In this document: positions 1 through 6,648 of the stretch, one piece after another
Layout of the letters: the number at the start of each line of letters is the position of its first letter
Numbering within the stretch: the stretch's first letter is position 1
Assembly: GCA_947594095.1 (NCBI GenBank)
Contig: CANQEA010000068.1
Coordinates: forward strand, 1 to 7,039
Length of the DNA: 7,039 nucleotides
Reading direction: 5' to 3'
Source of the DNA: an uncultured Clostridia bacterium
GTDB taxonomy: Bacteria; Bacillota_A; Clostridia; TANB77; CAG-508
The notes under the pieces: generated by a model
Told to the model about the DNA's origin: nothing
What the model saw: the letters and a program-made list of their open reading frames with translations, nothing else
The model's database searches: none
Made by a program: the position numbers and the translations under genes

Positions 1-73
1 TTTCATTTTTTGTCTTTACTTAGACGACCTTTTCTTTACGTTTTTTGGGTCTTAATCTTAAGTATATTTTATT

Positions 74-165
74 CATATCATTCCTAAATTATTACTAAAA
101 AATTTTTATGTCTTACGTTTTACATGGTACTTTTTTATAATAACATTTTTATGTAACTTTGTCAA
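74..165 (-). promoter_or_regulatory. Consensus sigma-A promoter reading leftward off the window
   Basis: On the minus strand a perfect -35 TTGACA (165-160) is followed, after exactly 17 bases, by TATTAT (142-137). A TG one base upstream of the -10 makes it an extended -10 promoter. It lies just after the mntA-like stop codon and points away from that gene. About 55 bases downstream is an AGGAA and an ATG at 76-74 that opens only 18 codons (starting MNKIYLRLRPKKRK, stop at 22-20). The promoter is therefore well supported, but what it drives is not visible. It could be a gene beyond the left edge with a short leader, or a gene shifted out of frame. Confidence 0.6.
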
Positions 166-197
166 TACTTTTTTCTTGTTATTTTTTGCCATTTCTT

Positions 198-521
198 TTA
201 TGCAACTTTTATTTCTAATCCTGTATCTAAAATTTCTTTTACTAGTCCCTCTGGATGTAAATAATCATCTATAGTAAATGGCTGAGGTTGTATATCTAAT
301 CCCAACCCTGATGTTTTAATAAGTAAAAAAGACATATCTTCGATTTTAGATGAATTAGTAAAATTTTTTGAAAAAATTGCTATATCTATATCACTATTTT
401 CATTATAATTATTTTTTGCATATGAACCAAAAATAAATACTTTATCAATAGTTATTTCCTTTGACAGTTCTTTTAAATACTTTGTAATTATTTCCAATAT
501 GTTTTTAGGGATATCAACCAT
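198..521 (-). CDS. mntA: MNT-type nucleotidyltransferase antitoxin (MntA-like)
   Basis: This is a 107-residue minimal nucleotidyltransferase. It carries the family signature GS-X10-DXD: Gly32-Ser33, then ten residues, then Asp44 and Asp46. A third acidic residue, Asp76 in GLDIQPQPF, completes a likely metal-binding triad. In studied HEPN/MNT modules the MNT partner is the antitoxin. It neutralises the HEPN RNase by adding AMP to it. The start is well supported: AAAGGAGG (529-536) lies 7 bases before the ATG. The gene overlaps the end of the HEPN reading frame by 34 bases, the usual tight toxin-antitoxin arrangement. Here the HEPN partner is broken, so this may be an orphan antitoxin. The reading frame itself looks intact. 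The family assignment is firm; the antitoxin role is inferred from gene order. Confidence 0.88.
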   Translation of the reverse strand: MVDIPKNILEIITKYLKELSKEITIDKVFIFGSYAKNNYNENSDIDIAIFSKNFTNSSKIEDMSFLLIKTSGLGLDIQPQPFTIDDYLHPEGLVKEILDTGLEIKVA

Positions 522-916
522 ATAAACGCCTCCTTTGTTTCTTTTAATAAATCTGTGCTAATTTTATTATCTAAAGATTCACTAACTTTTCTTTTATAAT
601 CGGTATATCGTTCTGCTATATAATAAGAATGTAATTTAGTAAATAACGGCATAAACTTATTCTTGTTATTAATAAAGTCCTGCATAGGTAATTGATTTAA
701 ATGTTTTTCTTCATTAAATATTAATTCAAATATATATAATATGTTATGTGATTTAGGTGCTTCGTTACCAGTATATAAAACATGTAATGCTTTTACTGCT
801 TTTCTATAGCTTGTTGACATGTAAATGCAACGTAAATATATCTTTTTGATTTTAACATATACTCAGCGGTCTCCAGCATATTGTATCCAATATTCATATT
901 TTTCTATGTTATTCAA
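488..916 (-). pseudogene. hepT: HEPN-domain toxin (HepT-like), broken by two frameshifts
   Basis: The pieces of a HEPN protein, the usual RNase toxin of HEPN/MNT pairs, lie in two frames. Piece one starts at TTG 916-914, 7 bases after GGAAGTG, and reads NNIEKYEYWIQYA before running into TGA at 865-863. Piece two, in a shifted frame from about 873, reads ETAEYMLKSKRY and then VAFTCQQAIEK, the classic HEPN helix. It stops just after an AAAA run (800-803). Piece three, back in the first frame, carries KAVKALHVLY, APKSHNI and YYIAERYTDY to the stop at 488. Family spacing suggests about 11 bases lost near 874 and one A lost at 800-803. The last 110 codons could open at ATG 820-818, but no ribosome binding site precedes it and the CQQA helix would be lost. 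The repaired length, about 146 residues, is normal for the family. Confidence 0.85.
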
Positions 917-942
917 TATCAATCACTTCCCAACTATAATAT

Positions 943-972
943 ATTTTATCATAAATATATGTATATTTGCAA
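943..972 (-). promoter_or_regulatory. Putative promoter of the hepT/mntA pair
   Basis: On the minus strand TTGCAA (972-967) and TAAAAT (948-943) are 18 bases apart, with an extended -10 TG (TGATAAAAT). The expected start of transcription is roughly 20 bases before the GGAAGTG ribosome binding site at 930-924. The site shares the 170-base intergenic stretch with the oppositely directed DUF4364 promoter. Confidence 0.45.
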
Positions 973-1026
973 TCATAAATTTAAACTTTTATATGAGTTT
1001 TATAATAATAGTTATTTTTACTATAT

Positions 1027-1078
1027 TTTACAATTAAGTATTTTTGTGATATAATAAGGAAAATATTAATATAAGGAG
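1027..1078 (+). promoter_or_regulatory. Promoter and ribosome binding site of the DUF4364 gene
   Basis: TTTACA (1027-1032) is followed after 17 bases by TATAAT (1050-1055). A TG at 1047-1048 makes an extended -10. AAGGAG at 1073-1078 lies 8 bases before the ATG at 1087. All elements are near consensus, so this gene has its own strong constitutive-type promoter. Confidence 0.7.
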
Positions 1079-1086
1079 TATAATTT

Positions 1087-1623
1087 ATGAGTTCAAATTC
1101 AGATAGTACTACTAATTTGGCTGAAAATAAAGTTTTGATTTTATATATACTAACTTGCATTGATGACAGTATTATGCAAGATGATTTGTTTAAAATTATT
1201 TCTTTAATTAATAATATGAACTATTTTTATTTTAAGCAACTTTTAACAGATTTAATTGATTCCAAGTTAGTAGGTCTTTATACAAAAGAAGAAGAACAAG
1301 TTTTAAAAATAACTGCTGAAGGGAAAAATGCGTATCAACTCACAAAAGAAGTTTTACCTGGTATTTTAAAACTAAAAGCTGACAATGTTTTCAAAAAAGA
1401 ACTTTCAAAAATTGAAGAATCCTCTTCTGTTGTTGCTGAATTTATTCCAAAAAGTGAAAACGATTATACTGTAAAATGTAAGATTGTTGAGAATAATGAA
1501 ACCATTTTTGAAGTTAAAACATATGCTGGTTCAAGAGAAAGAGCCAAAAAAATTGTAGATAATTGGAAAAAGAATGCATCTAGTATTTATCCAAATATCC
1601 TTAATCTTTTAGATGGAGAATAA
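1087..1623 (+). CDS. DUF4364 family protein, winged-helix-like
   Basis: This 178-residue soluble protein has no signal or membrane segment. Residues 12-85 (KVLILYILTCID, FYFKQLLTDLIDSKLVGLY, LKITAEGKNAYQL) have the layout of the DUF4364 family found in Clostridia. That is a winged-helix DNA-binding-like fold followed by a strand and the TAEG turn. The C-terminal part (about 95-178) is a lysine- and glutamate-rich domain ending in a region that includes TYAGSRERAKKIV. The family's function is not established; a transcriptional regulator role is plausible from the fold only. The gene is a single-gene unit with its own promoter, divergent from hepT/mntA, and ends 7 bases before a bidirectional terminator. 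It is uninterrupted, unlike several neighbours. I recognise the family but assign no specific target. Confidence 0.8.
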   Translation: MSSNSDSTTNLAENKVLILYILTCIDDSIMQDDLFKIISLINNMNYFYFKQLLTDLIDSKLVGLYTKEEEQVLKITAEGKNAYQLTKEVLPGILKLKADNVFKKELSKIEESSSVVAEFIPKSENDYTVKCKIVENNETIFEVKTYAGSRERAKKIVDNWKKNASSIYPNILNLLDGE

Positions 1624-1630
1624 AAATTAG

Positions 1631-1665
1631 GCACGAAAATTGTAATTATTTTCGTGCTTATTTTA
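1631..1665. terminator. Bidirectional intrinsic terminator between convergent genes
   Basis: GCACGAAAAT (1631-1640) and ATTTTCGTGC (1648-1657) form a perfect 10-bp stem with a 7-base loop. On the plus strand the stem is followed by TTATTTT. On the minus strand it is followed by CTAATTTTTA. It can therefore end both the DUF4364 transcript and the pseudouridine synthase transcript, whose stop codon at 1658-1660 touches the stem. Confidence 0.85.
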
Positions 1666-2332
1666 ATATACACCATGTGCCTATAGGCTCTGGTAAATCC
1701 TCAAATGTCATTTCTTCTTTAGAAACTGGATGAACAATCGTTAAAGAATATGCCCATAGCGCAATTTGTTTTCCCCTTCCTCTTGTTCCATATTTTTGAT
1801 CTCCAAATATACTATGTCCAAAATTTGATAATTGTACTCTTATTTGATGATGTCTTCCAGTATGCAAATTAATTTTAACTAAACTTAAATCTTTTACTTC
1901 GTTATATTTTAATACTTCATAATCAAGTTTTGCAAGTTTTGCATTTTTCTTATTTTGATTTACAACTTTACTTATATTATTTCTTTCATCTTTATACAAA
2001 TAATCTTCTAATGTTCCCGCTTCTTTTTCTATTTTTCCATCAACAACTGCTAAATACTTTTTCTTAAACACTTTACTTCTTACTTGCTCACTTAATCTTG
2101 ATGCAGCTTTTGAAGTTTTTGCAAATATCATAACTCCACCAACTGGCCTATCTAGCCTATGTACTAATCCTAAATAAACATTTCCTGGTTTGTTGTATTT
2201 TTCTTTTAAGTATTGTTTTACAACTGTTAACATATCTATATCGTTTGTTTTATCTGCTTGAGATGGAATATTAGGCTCTTTTCTTACTACTATTATATGA
2301 TTATCCTCATAAATTACCTTTAAATCTTTCAT
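1658..2332 (-). CDS. RluA-family RNA pseudouridine synthase
   Basis: This 224-residue enzyme converts uridine to pseudouridine in rRNA or tRNA. It begins directly with the catalytic-domain strand VIYEDNHIIVVRKEPNIPSQ, so it lacks the N-terminal S4 RNA-binding domain of RluC/RluD. The catalytic motif HRLDRPVGG is at residues 58-66, with Asp61 as the catalytic aspartate. The second conserved block, LHTGRHHQIRVQLS, is at 156-169, followed by GDQKYG. The start codon directly follows the stop of the methyltransferase gene (TAAATG). GGGAG, 7 bases upstream, lies inside that gene, so the two are translationally coupled. The pairing with an rRNA-type methyltransferase suggests an RNA-modification unit. 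The exact target uridine cannot be read from the sequence. The family call is certain; the substrate is unknown. Confidence 0.93.
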   Translation of the reverse strand: MKDLKVIYEDNHIIVVRKEPNIPSQADKTNDIDMLTVVKQYLKEKYNKPGNVYLGLVHRLDRPVGGVMIFAKTSKAASRLSEQVRSKVFKKKYLAVVDGKIEKEAGTLEDYLYKDERNNISKVVNQNKKNAKLAKLDYEVLKYNEVKDLSLVKINLHTGRHHQIRVQLSNFGHSIFGDQKYGTRGRGKQIALWAYSLTIVHPVSKEEMTFEDLPEPIGTWCILK

Positions 2333-3196
2333 TTATTTCTCCCATCTTCCATAAATACCACATGGAAGAACCAAATTTGAATTTTCCATAGGAAGACCTA
2401 TTTCTCCACATTCTAGTCTTCCTTTATATTTTTTGTCTACTGTTATACTTAAGATATTTTTTAAAACAGTACTTGATATTCCTGTTGTATATGAATTAAT
2501 TAAGAAGAATAATGGATTATCTGATAGAACCTTTGAGCATAACTCTACTAATTCATATATATTTTGTTCAAATTGCCATACTTCTCCTTTTGCACCTCTA
2601 CCATAAGATGGTGGATCCATTATTATTGCATCATATTTATTTCCTCTTCTTATTTCTCTATTTACAAATTTAATCACATCATCTATTATAAATCTGACAG
2701 GCCTTTTTTCTAATCCAGATGATATAACATTTTCCTTTGCCCATGTCGTCATTCCTTTAGAACTATCTACATGACATACAGATGCCCCTGCATAAAGGCA
2801 TGCAACTGTTGCACCACCTGTATATGCAAAAAGATTTAATACTTTTATTTCTCTTTTTTCTTGTTTTATTTTATTTATCATCCAATCCCAGTTAACTGCT
2901 TGTTCTGGAAATAAGCCTGTATGTTTAAATCCCATTGGTTTAATATTAAAAGTTAAGTCTTTGTATTTTATTTGCCATTTGCTTGGCATTTTTTTGTTAA
3001 ATTCCCATGAGCCTCCTCCTGTTTTGCTACGATGATATATCGCATTTACCTCATTCCACTTTTTAGGAAAGCTTTTTTCTTTCCATATAATTTGAGGGTC
3101 TGGCCTTGCTAAAATTACATTTGCCCATTTTTCTAGTTTTTCTCCATTTGCCATATCTAATATTTTATAATCTTTCCATTCATTTGCTAATTTCAT
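2333..3196 (-). CDS. Class I SAM-dependent methyltransferase, rRNA (RlmI/RlmK-like)
   Basis: This 287-residue protein has the Rossmann methyltransferase core of the COG1092/Methyltrans_SAM group, whose characterised members methylate 23S rRNA. Motif I, VLNLFAYTGGAT, is at residues 119-130. The acidic residue ending strand 2 is Asp144 (CHVDSS). An acidic pair is at 172-173, and the catalytic-type motif DPPSYG is at 194-199. An N-terminal region (1-115) with the block MGFKHTGLFPEQ precedes the core. There is no PUA domain, unlike E. coli RlmI. AAAGGA lies 8 bases before the ATG. The gene has its own promoter and is coupled to the pseudouridine synthase gene that follows immediately. Methylation of rRNA is inferred from the family; the position and base are unknown. 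Confidence 0.85.
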   Translation of the reverse strand: MKLANEWKDYKILDMANGEKLEKWANVILARPDPQIIWKEKSFPKKWNEVNAIYHRSKTGGGSWEFNKKMPSKWQIKYKDLTFNIKPMGFKHTGLFPEQAVNWDWMINKIKQEKREIKVLNLFAYTGGATVACLYAGASVCHVDSSKGMTTWAKENVISSGLEKRPVRFIIDDVIKFVNREIRRGNKYDAIIMDPPSYGRGAKGEVWQFEQNIYELVELCSKVLSDNPLFFLINSYTTGISSTVLKNILSITVDKKYKGRLECGEIGLPMENSNLVLPCGIYGRWEK

Positions 3197-3223
3197 ATTT
3201 TTATTCCTTTCAAATATGCAAAA

Positions 3224-3247
3224 AACTACTATCCTAGAATAGTAGTT
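3224..3247 (-). terminator. Intrinsic terminator after the small membrane protein gene
   Basis: On the minus strand AACTACTAT, a 6-base loop and ATAGTAGTT form a perfect 9-bp stem. It runs into six T's (two from the stem, four following). It starts 27 bases after the stop of the 69-residue membrane protein gene and ends the uvrC transcription unit. The plus strand has no comparable T tract, so it acts in one direction only. Confidence 0.75.
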
Positions 3248-3249
3248 AT

Positions 3250-3278
3250 ATTATAGTACATTTTCCTATTAATTTCAA
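3250..3278 (-). promoter_or_regulatory. Promoter of the methyltransferase / pseudouridine synthase operon
   Basis: On the minus strand TTGAAA (3278-3273) and TATAAT (3255-3250) are exactly 17 bases apart. The -35 overlaps the TGA stop codon of the upstream membrane protein gene. The expected transcription start, around 3243, falls inside the first arm of the terminator hairpin (3247-3224). The new transcript would then carry only part of that stem. Confidence 0.65.
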
Positions 3279-3484
3279 ATATTTTGTAAAATTTTCATAA
3301 AACTATAAACCATATATATATTAATACTGCAAAAAATTGCGAGTGAAATAAGAATTGTTGTTATAACTTTGTGTCTTTTTACTAATCCTTTTACTTTTTC
3401 AAATTTTGTTTCTTTTGGTCTAGGCTGCTTGTCCACATCTCCAAAATACTGAACCTTAAAAATATTGTCTTTTGCATATTCCAT
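3275..3484 (-). CDS. Small single-helix membrane protein, unknown function
   Basis: This is a 69-residue protein starting MEYAKDNIFKVQYFGD. An ATG six codons further upstream (3502) is also in frame. However, GGGGGAGG (3493-3500) lies 8 bases before the ATG at 3484, so the shorter form is chosen. Residues 1-39 are polar and rich in lysine, ending KRHK. Residues 40-62 (VITTILISLAIF onward) form one membrane helix, followed by a short tail. The positive charge before the helix suggests the N-terminus stays in the cytoplasm. The gene lies 73 bases after uvrC with no terminator between, so it is probably co-transcribed with it, and it ends at a clear terminator. I do not recognise a named family. 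Similar short proteins seem familiar from clostridial genomes, but no function can be given. Confidence 0.75.
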   Translation of the reverse strand: MEYAKDNIFKVQYFGDVDKQPRPKETKFEKVKGLVKRHKVITTILISLAIFCSINIYMVYSFMKILQNI

Positions 3485-3557
3485 AATAAAAACCTCCCCC
3501 ATTTTACTATATGTATATGCGTGAGATTTTAAATTATTCCTAAATTTTAGAAATTTT

Positions 3558-5340
3558 TTATAATTCTTTTATTTTTTGTGCAATTTCTTTAGTAATTCCT
3601 TTTACTTTTGTTAGTTCTTCAATACTTGCTTCTTTCATCTTAGATACACTACCAAATTCTTTTAAAAGTGCTTGTTTTTTTACATTTCCTATTCCTTGTA
3701 TATCATCTAATTCTGATCTAGTTACTTGTTTGTCACGTAATTTTCTATGATAAGATATTGCAGTATCATGTACTGTATCTTGAAACATAGTAATTAAATT
3801 CATTAATTTTTGTGAAATTTTAAGTTCTTTCCTATTTTCGTCCATTAATGCTCTTGTTTGATGTTTATCATTTTTAACCATACCAAATACAGGAATGTCT
3901 AGATTATATTTTTTTATAGCATTTTGTATAGCTCTTATTTGTGTAATTCCTCCATCTGCAAAAATAACATCTGGTAATATGCCAAATCCGCCTTTTGGGT
4001 TTTCAATAGAGTGTTTTAATCTTCTTGTGACTACCTCTTCCATACATTTAGGGTCATCTTGACCATATACTGTTTTTATTTTAAATCTTCTAGATAAATT
4101 CTTTTTAATTACTCCATCTTGCATTACGCACATTCCGGCAACCATATTTTCACCAGATAAATTAGAAATATCATATGTTTCGATTTTTCTAGGAAGTTTT
4201 TCTAAACCTAATACATCTTTTAATTCCATTAATATATCATTTTTGTCTTTTTCTTTATTTTCTAAAGTAACTTTACTATTCATTTCTGCCATTTCCACAA
4301 ATCTTAACTTTTCTCCTTTTTTAGGGGACTTGATTTCCACTTTTTTTCCAAGCTCTGTGGATAACCATTGTTCAATTACTTCTTTATCTTCTATTTCTTC
4401 TCTTATCATAATTTTGTTTGGAATATTTGGATTATCCATATAATATTGTTTTATAAATCCTGACAGAATTTCTTTGTCCTCCATGTCTTTTAAGTCTGTA
4501 TAAAAATAGTGTTCTCTACCTATCATTTTGCTTCCTCTTACAAAAAATATCTCAATACAAACTTCTAACTCTGATTTTGCAAGCCCAATAACATCAATAT
4601 TATTTTCTGATATATTTGATACTTTCTGTTTTTCTGAAACTCTTATTATAGCTGCTTTTTTATCTCTTAAAAATGCCGCTTCTTCGTAGTTTAAATTCTT
4701 AGCTGCTTCTTTCATTTTGTTGTCTAACTCTTTTACAACTTTATCAATTTTTCCTTCTAATAAATCTATAATTTCATCAATTTGTTTTCTGTATTCTTCT
4801 TTACTTACATTTCCCATACATGGTGCTAAACATCTATTTATATGATAATTCAAACATGGTCTTGTCCTTTCTTTTAGGTTTCTGCATTGTCTAATTTTAT
4901 ATCTTTGTTTTATAAAATCTACCATCTCTTTTGCAGCACCTGGACTAGCATATGGTCCAAAATATTTAGATCCATCATTTATAAGTCTTCTTGTTATAAA
5001 TAATCCTGGGTAATCAGATTTTAGGTCTATTTTAATATAAGGATATGTTTTATCATCTTTTAGTAATACATTAAATTTTGGTCTATTTTTTTTAATTAAA
5101 TTACATTCTAAAATTAGTGCCTCTGCTTCATTATCTACAACAATATATTCAAAATGGTCTATTAAACTTACCATATTTTCTATTCTTTTTGTTTTATTGT
5201 TTTTTCTGAAATATTGTCTTACTCTGTTTTTTAATGAGATAGCCTTTCCTACGTATATGATATTATTCTCTTTATCTCTCATAACATATACGCCGTGGCT
5301 TATTAGGCAATTTTTTTAATTCTTCTTCAATATTAAACAT
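3558..5340 (-). CDS. uvrC: Excinuclease ABC subunit C, with a 1-base frameshift near the start
   Basis: UvrC makes both incisions in nucleotide excision repair. The natural start is ATG 5340, encoding MFNIEEELKKLPNKP. An extra base at 5295 then shifts the frame, giving a 22-residue peptide that stops at 5274-5272. Removing that base gives PGVYVMRDKENN and a normal 593-residue protein. The main frame opens at ATG 5282 (574 residues) without a ribosome binding site. In 574-residue numbering, the rest of the GIY-YIG domain (IIYVGKA, 8-14) comes first. Four cysteines (133, 143, 151, 155) are spaced like the UvrC iron-sulfur ligands. A UVR motif (about 188-208) follows. The RNase H-like nuclease has Asp371 (YDISNLSG), Asp443 (ADGG), Asp472 and His505 (VHDT). 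Helix-hairpin-helix motifs lie at 525-572. Without repair of the frame, the GVY half of GIY-YIG is lost. Confidence 0.92.
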
Positions 5341-5379
5341 TTCTTTACTCTTTCTTTTAAATTAAATTCTTATAATTAT

Positions 5380-5408
5380 GTTTTAACATGAAACTCCGAT
5401 TTTTTCAA
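5380..5408 (-). promoter_or_regulatory. Putative uvrC promoter
   Basis: On the minus strand TTGAAA (5408-5403) is followed after 17 bases by TAAAAC (5385-5380), with an extended -10 TG. It lies in the 113-base gap between the integrase stop and the uvrC start. The uvrC ribosome binding site is weak (GAAAGAG, about 8 bases before ATG 5340). I see no convincing intrinsic terminator for the integrase here, so some read-through into uvrC is possible. Confidence 0.4.
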
Positions 5409-5453
5409 TAGTTTTTTTTTGGAAATACCTTTTTCGGGATGAGTCAAAAAACA

Positions 5454-6386
5454 TTAAAGTTTCTCTAAGTATTTTTTCTTAATCTTATATGATGAATGTA
5501 CATATCTATTTAGTGTTATTTCTACACTTGAATGTCCTAGAATTTCACTTAAAGTTTTTATATCCATTCCTACCTCTATACAGTTTGTTGCAAATGTGTG
5601 TCTTAATATATGAAACCTGTATTTTTTCATATTACATTCTTCTAATATTCTTTGATATTTTATTCGATATCTTCTGGGTTCTAAATATGAATCACTTGTA
5701 CCTGTTAAGAAAAAATCACTTACAAAATACTGGTCTTTTAAACCTATCAATATATCATATATTTTTGTCGTAATTGGAATTACTCTTACTGAAGTTTTTG
5801 TTTTTGGTTTATCTATTATTATTTTAGTTCTATTTTTCCCCGGAGTGTAAATTCTTTGGAGAGTACTTTTTACTTTTAGTTCTCTTTTTTCTAAATCTAT
5901 ATTCTCCCATTTTAATGCACATATTTCTCCTATTCTAAGTCCAGTATTTAAACATATTATTATTCCTAATGATTCTAAAGTATTTTCTTTTAAGCAGTAT
6001 CTTTCAAGTTTAGTTCTTTCTCTTTTATTTAAAATTGTTAATGGTTCTTGGTTTAATTTTGGTGATACTATTTTTTTTATTTTTATATCACATTCACATT
6101 CATCTTCTGCGAAATATAAAATTGATTTTAAAATACATATAATGTCTCTTACTGTTTTAGGGGATAATGTTTCACTCTTTTTTTCTACAAATTTGTTAAA
6201 ATTATAGTTACTCAGCTTTTTTATCTTATAATCTTCAAATTCTGGAATTAAGTATTTGCTTATGTAATACACATAATGTGAATATGTTGATTCTTTGATA
6301 TTTAATTTTTTTACATCTAACCATTTATTTGCTAGTTCTCCAAATTTCATATTTTTCTTTTTGATTTTTCTTATGTTTAGAAACAT
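5454..6386 (-). CDS. Tyrosine recombinase / phage-type integrase
   Basis: This 310-residue recombinase catalyses site-specific strand exchange through a covalent 3'-phosphotyrosine link. An N-terminal core-binding domain spans about residues 14-105 (FGELANKWLDV to LYFAEDE). The catalytic domain follows, with the full residue set: Arg151 (TGLRIGE), a beta-hairpin Lys near 194-196 (PKTKTS), His259 and Arg262 (HILRH), His285 (LGHSS) and Tyr295 (NRYVHS). The start at 6386 is chosen because AAGGAGG (6396-6402) lies 9 bases before it. An in-frame ATG 13 codons upstream (6425) has no such site. There is no excisionase or other recognisable phage gene in view. It resembles integrases of prophages and integrative elements more than the housekeeping XerC/XerD. 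The gene looks intact. The attachment site is not identifiable from this window. Confidence 0.92.
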   Translation of the reverse strand: MFLNIRKIKKKNMKFGELANKWLDVKKLNIKESTYSHYVYYISKYLIPEFEDYKIKKLSNYNFNKFVEKKSETLSPKTVRDIICILKSILYFAEDECECDIKIKKIVSPKLNQEPLTILNKRERTKLERYCLKENTLESLGIIICLNTGLRIGEICALKWENIDLEKRELKVKSTLQRIYTPGKNRTKIIIDKPKTKTSVRVIPITTKIYDILIGLKDQYFVSDFFLTGTSDSYLEPRRYRIKYQRILEECNMKKYRFHILRHTFATNCIEVGMDIKTLSEILGHSSVEITLNRYVHSSYKIKKKYLEKL

Positions 6387-6441
6387 ATTGCCGTTCCTCC
6401 TTACTTTTATATATAATTTAATCATATATTTTATAGATTAT

Positions 6442-6470
6442 ATAATATCACTTTTTTCATTTATTAAAAC
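6442..6470 (-). promoter_or_regulatory. Possible integrase promoter
   Basis: On the minus strand an extended -10, TGATATTAT (TATTAT at 6447-6442), has a poor -35 match GTTTTA (6470-6465) 17 bases upstream. The surrounding sequence is almost pure A/T, so chance matches are likely and this is a tentative call. Confidence 0.25.
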
Positions 6471-6543
6471 TTATTATTCGTTATACTATTTAGATACTTT
6501 TTTATTTTTACTTAAAACATTATCATAAATTAATCATAAGTAC

Positions 6544-6585
6544 CAAATTATCAAAATTTACTCTTTTTTACTGCAAATTATCGAA
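6544..6585 (+). repeat. Two short direct repeats upstream of a strong promoter
   Basis: CAAATTATCAAA (from 6544) and CAAATTATCGAA (from 6574) differ at one position. They begin exactly 30 bases apart, about three helical turns. The second copy ends 5 bases before the TTGACA of the next promoter. They could be regulator or integrase arm-binding sites, but in such AT-rich DNA chance is a real alternative. Confidence 0.35.
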
Positions 6586-6590
6586 TAGAA

Positions 6591-6637
6591 TTGACATTAA
6601 AATGAAGCAGTGATATAATTTTCATATAAAAAGGAGG
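6591..6637 (+). promoter_or_regulatory. Perfect-consensus promoter and ribosome binding site
   Basis: TTGACA (6591-6596), a 17-base spacer and TATAAT (6614-6619) form an exact sigma-A consensus, with an extended -10 TG at 6611-6612. AAGGAGG at 6631-6637 is an exact ribosome binding site. Together they predict very strong expression of what follows. That makes the missing start codon of the next gene conspicuous. Confidence 0.85.
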
Positions 6638-6648
6638 AGAATTGTTAG

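Noticed and set aside
1..87. Plus-strand frame open from the left edge for about 28 codons (ends YSYHS then stop)
   Set aside because: Hydrophobic, low-complexity translation typical of AT-rich DNA; no supporting signal and too short to assess.
863..865. TGA in hepT read as Trp (recoded genetic code)
   Set aside because: The conserved HEPN residues continue in a different frame after this point, so it is a frameshift rather than a reassigned codon. TGG is used for Trp throughout the window.
825..1037. Plus-strand open frame of 70 codons rich in Ile, Phe and Tyr
   Set aside because: It lies opposite the start of hepT and the two divergent promoters, has no ribosome binding site and has the composition expected from translated AT-rich noise.
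4243..4443. Plus-strand open frame inside uvrC
   Set aside because: It is antisense to well-conserved uvrC coding sequence, is low in complexity (Ser/Ile/Leu) and lacks a ribosome binding site.
5272..5300. Programmed ribosomal frameshift in uvrC
   Set aside because: There is no slippery heptamer, no stimulatory structure is evident and no UvrC is known to need one. A mutation or sequencing error is simpler.
5489..5773. Plus-strand open frame opposite the integrase C-terminal half
   Set aside because: It is antisense to the catalytic motifs of the integrase and has no start signal.
6295..6528. Plus-strand Phe/Ile-rich open frame over the integrase start
   Set aside because: It covers the integrase ribosome binding site and promoter on the other strand and has no start signal of its own.
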